Positions 34,422 to 34,507 of a DNA stretch of 34,507 bases are shown here, in pieces; the stretch's first letter is position 1, and each line of letters opens with the position of its first letter. Made by a program: the position numbers and the translations under genes. Source of the stretch: an uncultured Bacilli bacterium (GTDB lineage: Bacteria > Bacillota_I > Bacilli_A > RF39 > UBA660); NCBI GenBank assembly GCA_947593955.1, contig CANQDV010000007.1:1-34507 (forward strand), given 5' to 3'. The notes below the pieces were generated by a model. The model did no database searches, was not told where the DNA came from, and was given only the letters and a program-made list of their open reading frames with translations.

Positions 34422-34447
34422 AAAGGGACTCTTTAGCGAGTCCCTTT
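34422..34447. terminator. Bidirectional terminator hairpin
   Basis: AAAGGGACTC (34422-34431) pairs perfectly with GAGTCCCTTT (34438-34447) around TTTAGC. T-runs follow on both strands (short on +, TTTTAT on minus), so it can end transcripts arriving from either side, including a possible convergent gene beyond the window. Confidence 0.8.
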
Positions 34448-34507
34448 ATCTATTATAGGTTCTTTTAAGTTAAATGTTTTAAAGATTTTTCTCTGTGTAC
34501 TTGAAAT

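Noticed and set aside
1..34507. Use of genetic code 4 (TGA as Trp)
   Set aside because: TGA ends cas6 in an ATGA overlap with cas1, and tryptophans are encoded by TGG.

Overview
The window comes from a very AT-rich bacterium, by eye about one quarter G+C. It looks like a low-GC Bacillota relative or a Mollicutes-like Bacilli lineage. Supporting signs are purine-rich GGAGG ribosome sites before most genes, sigma-A type promoters, Bacillus-like tRNAs with encoded CCA ends, and Lys/Asn/Ile-rich proteins. TGA is used as a stop: cas6 ends in TGA overlapping the cas1 ATG. Genetic code 4, as in Mycoplasma or Spiroplasma, is therefore unlikely. All supported genes lie on the + strand.

Layout. Positions 1-323 hold a tRNA cluster (3' end of a probable tRNA-Arg, then tRNA-Pro and tRNA-Gly) with a consensus promoter and a terminator. 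From there the window reads as a defence island with mobile-element debris. 859-3275 is a two-gene unit, HAD/phosphoribosyltransferase plus DprA-like, with the ShosTA toxin-antitoxin architecture. 3459-3536 is a cut-off gene start, possibly from a transposase. 3925-4875 is an HNH endonuclease. 5060-8596 is a housekeeping-like operon: a metal-chelate or cobalamin-type ABC importer with an unusual HAD protein. 8875-10330 is an AbiE type IV toxin-antitoxin pair with a candidate operator.

10629-15435 is an operon of a small unknown protein, a nuclease-RecQ helicase fusion of 1239 residues and a tail-anchored coiled-coil protein. After a two-hairpin leader, 15698-19238 encodes an ABC-type ATPase with a degenerate phosphoribosyltransferase-like N-terminus and a hyperacidic insert, overlapped by a DUF4435/TOPRIM-like gene. 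This pair resembles the PARIS core (AriA/AriB) in an elaborated form. I regard 10629-19238 as the best candidate for something not yet described.

19367-28928 is a complete type III-A CRISPR-Cas operon: csm6, cas10, csm2, csm3, csm4, csm5, two different Cas6-family genes, cas1 and cas2. Visible catalytic motifs are intact (HD and GGDD in Cas10, Asp in Csm3, HEPN in Csm6, the Cas1 triad). A 17-bp perfect inverted repeat and a short leader precede an array of 45 repeats (29085-32050) plus one decayed terminal repeat. At least two spacers are antisense to translation-initiation regions, as expected for an RNA-targeting system transcribed from the + strand.

The window ends with an AlbA_2 (Schlafen-like)/RecG-C-like regulator at 32759-34198. 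Its promoter is preceded by five copies of an 11-bp site, four of them spaced 20-21 bp apart. Beyond it are three 23-bp tandem repeats that resemble an insertion-sequence end, and a strong terminator hairpin.
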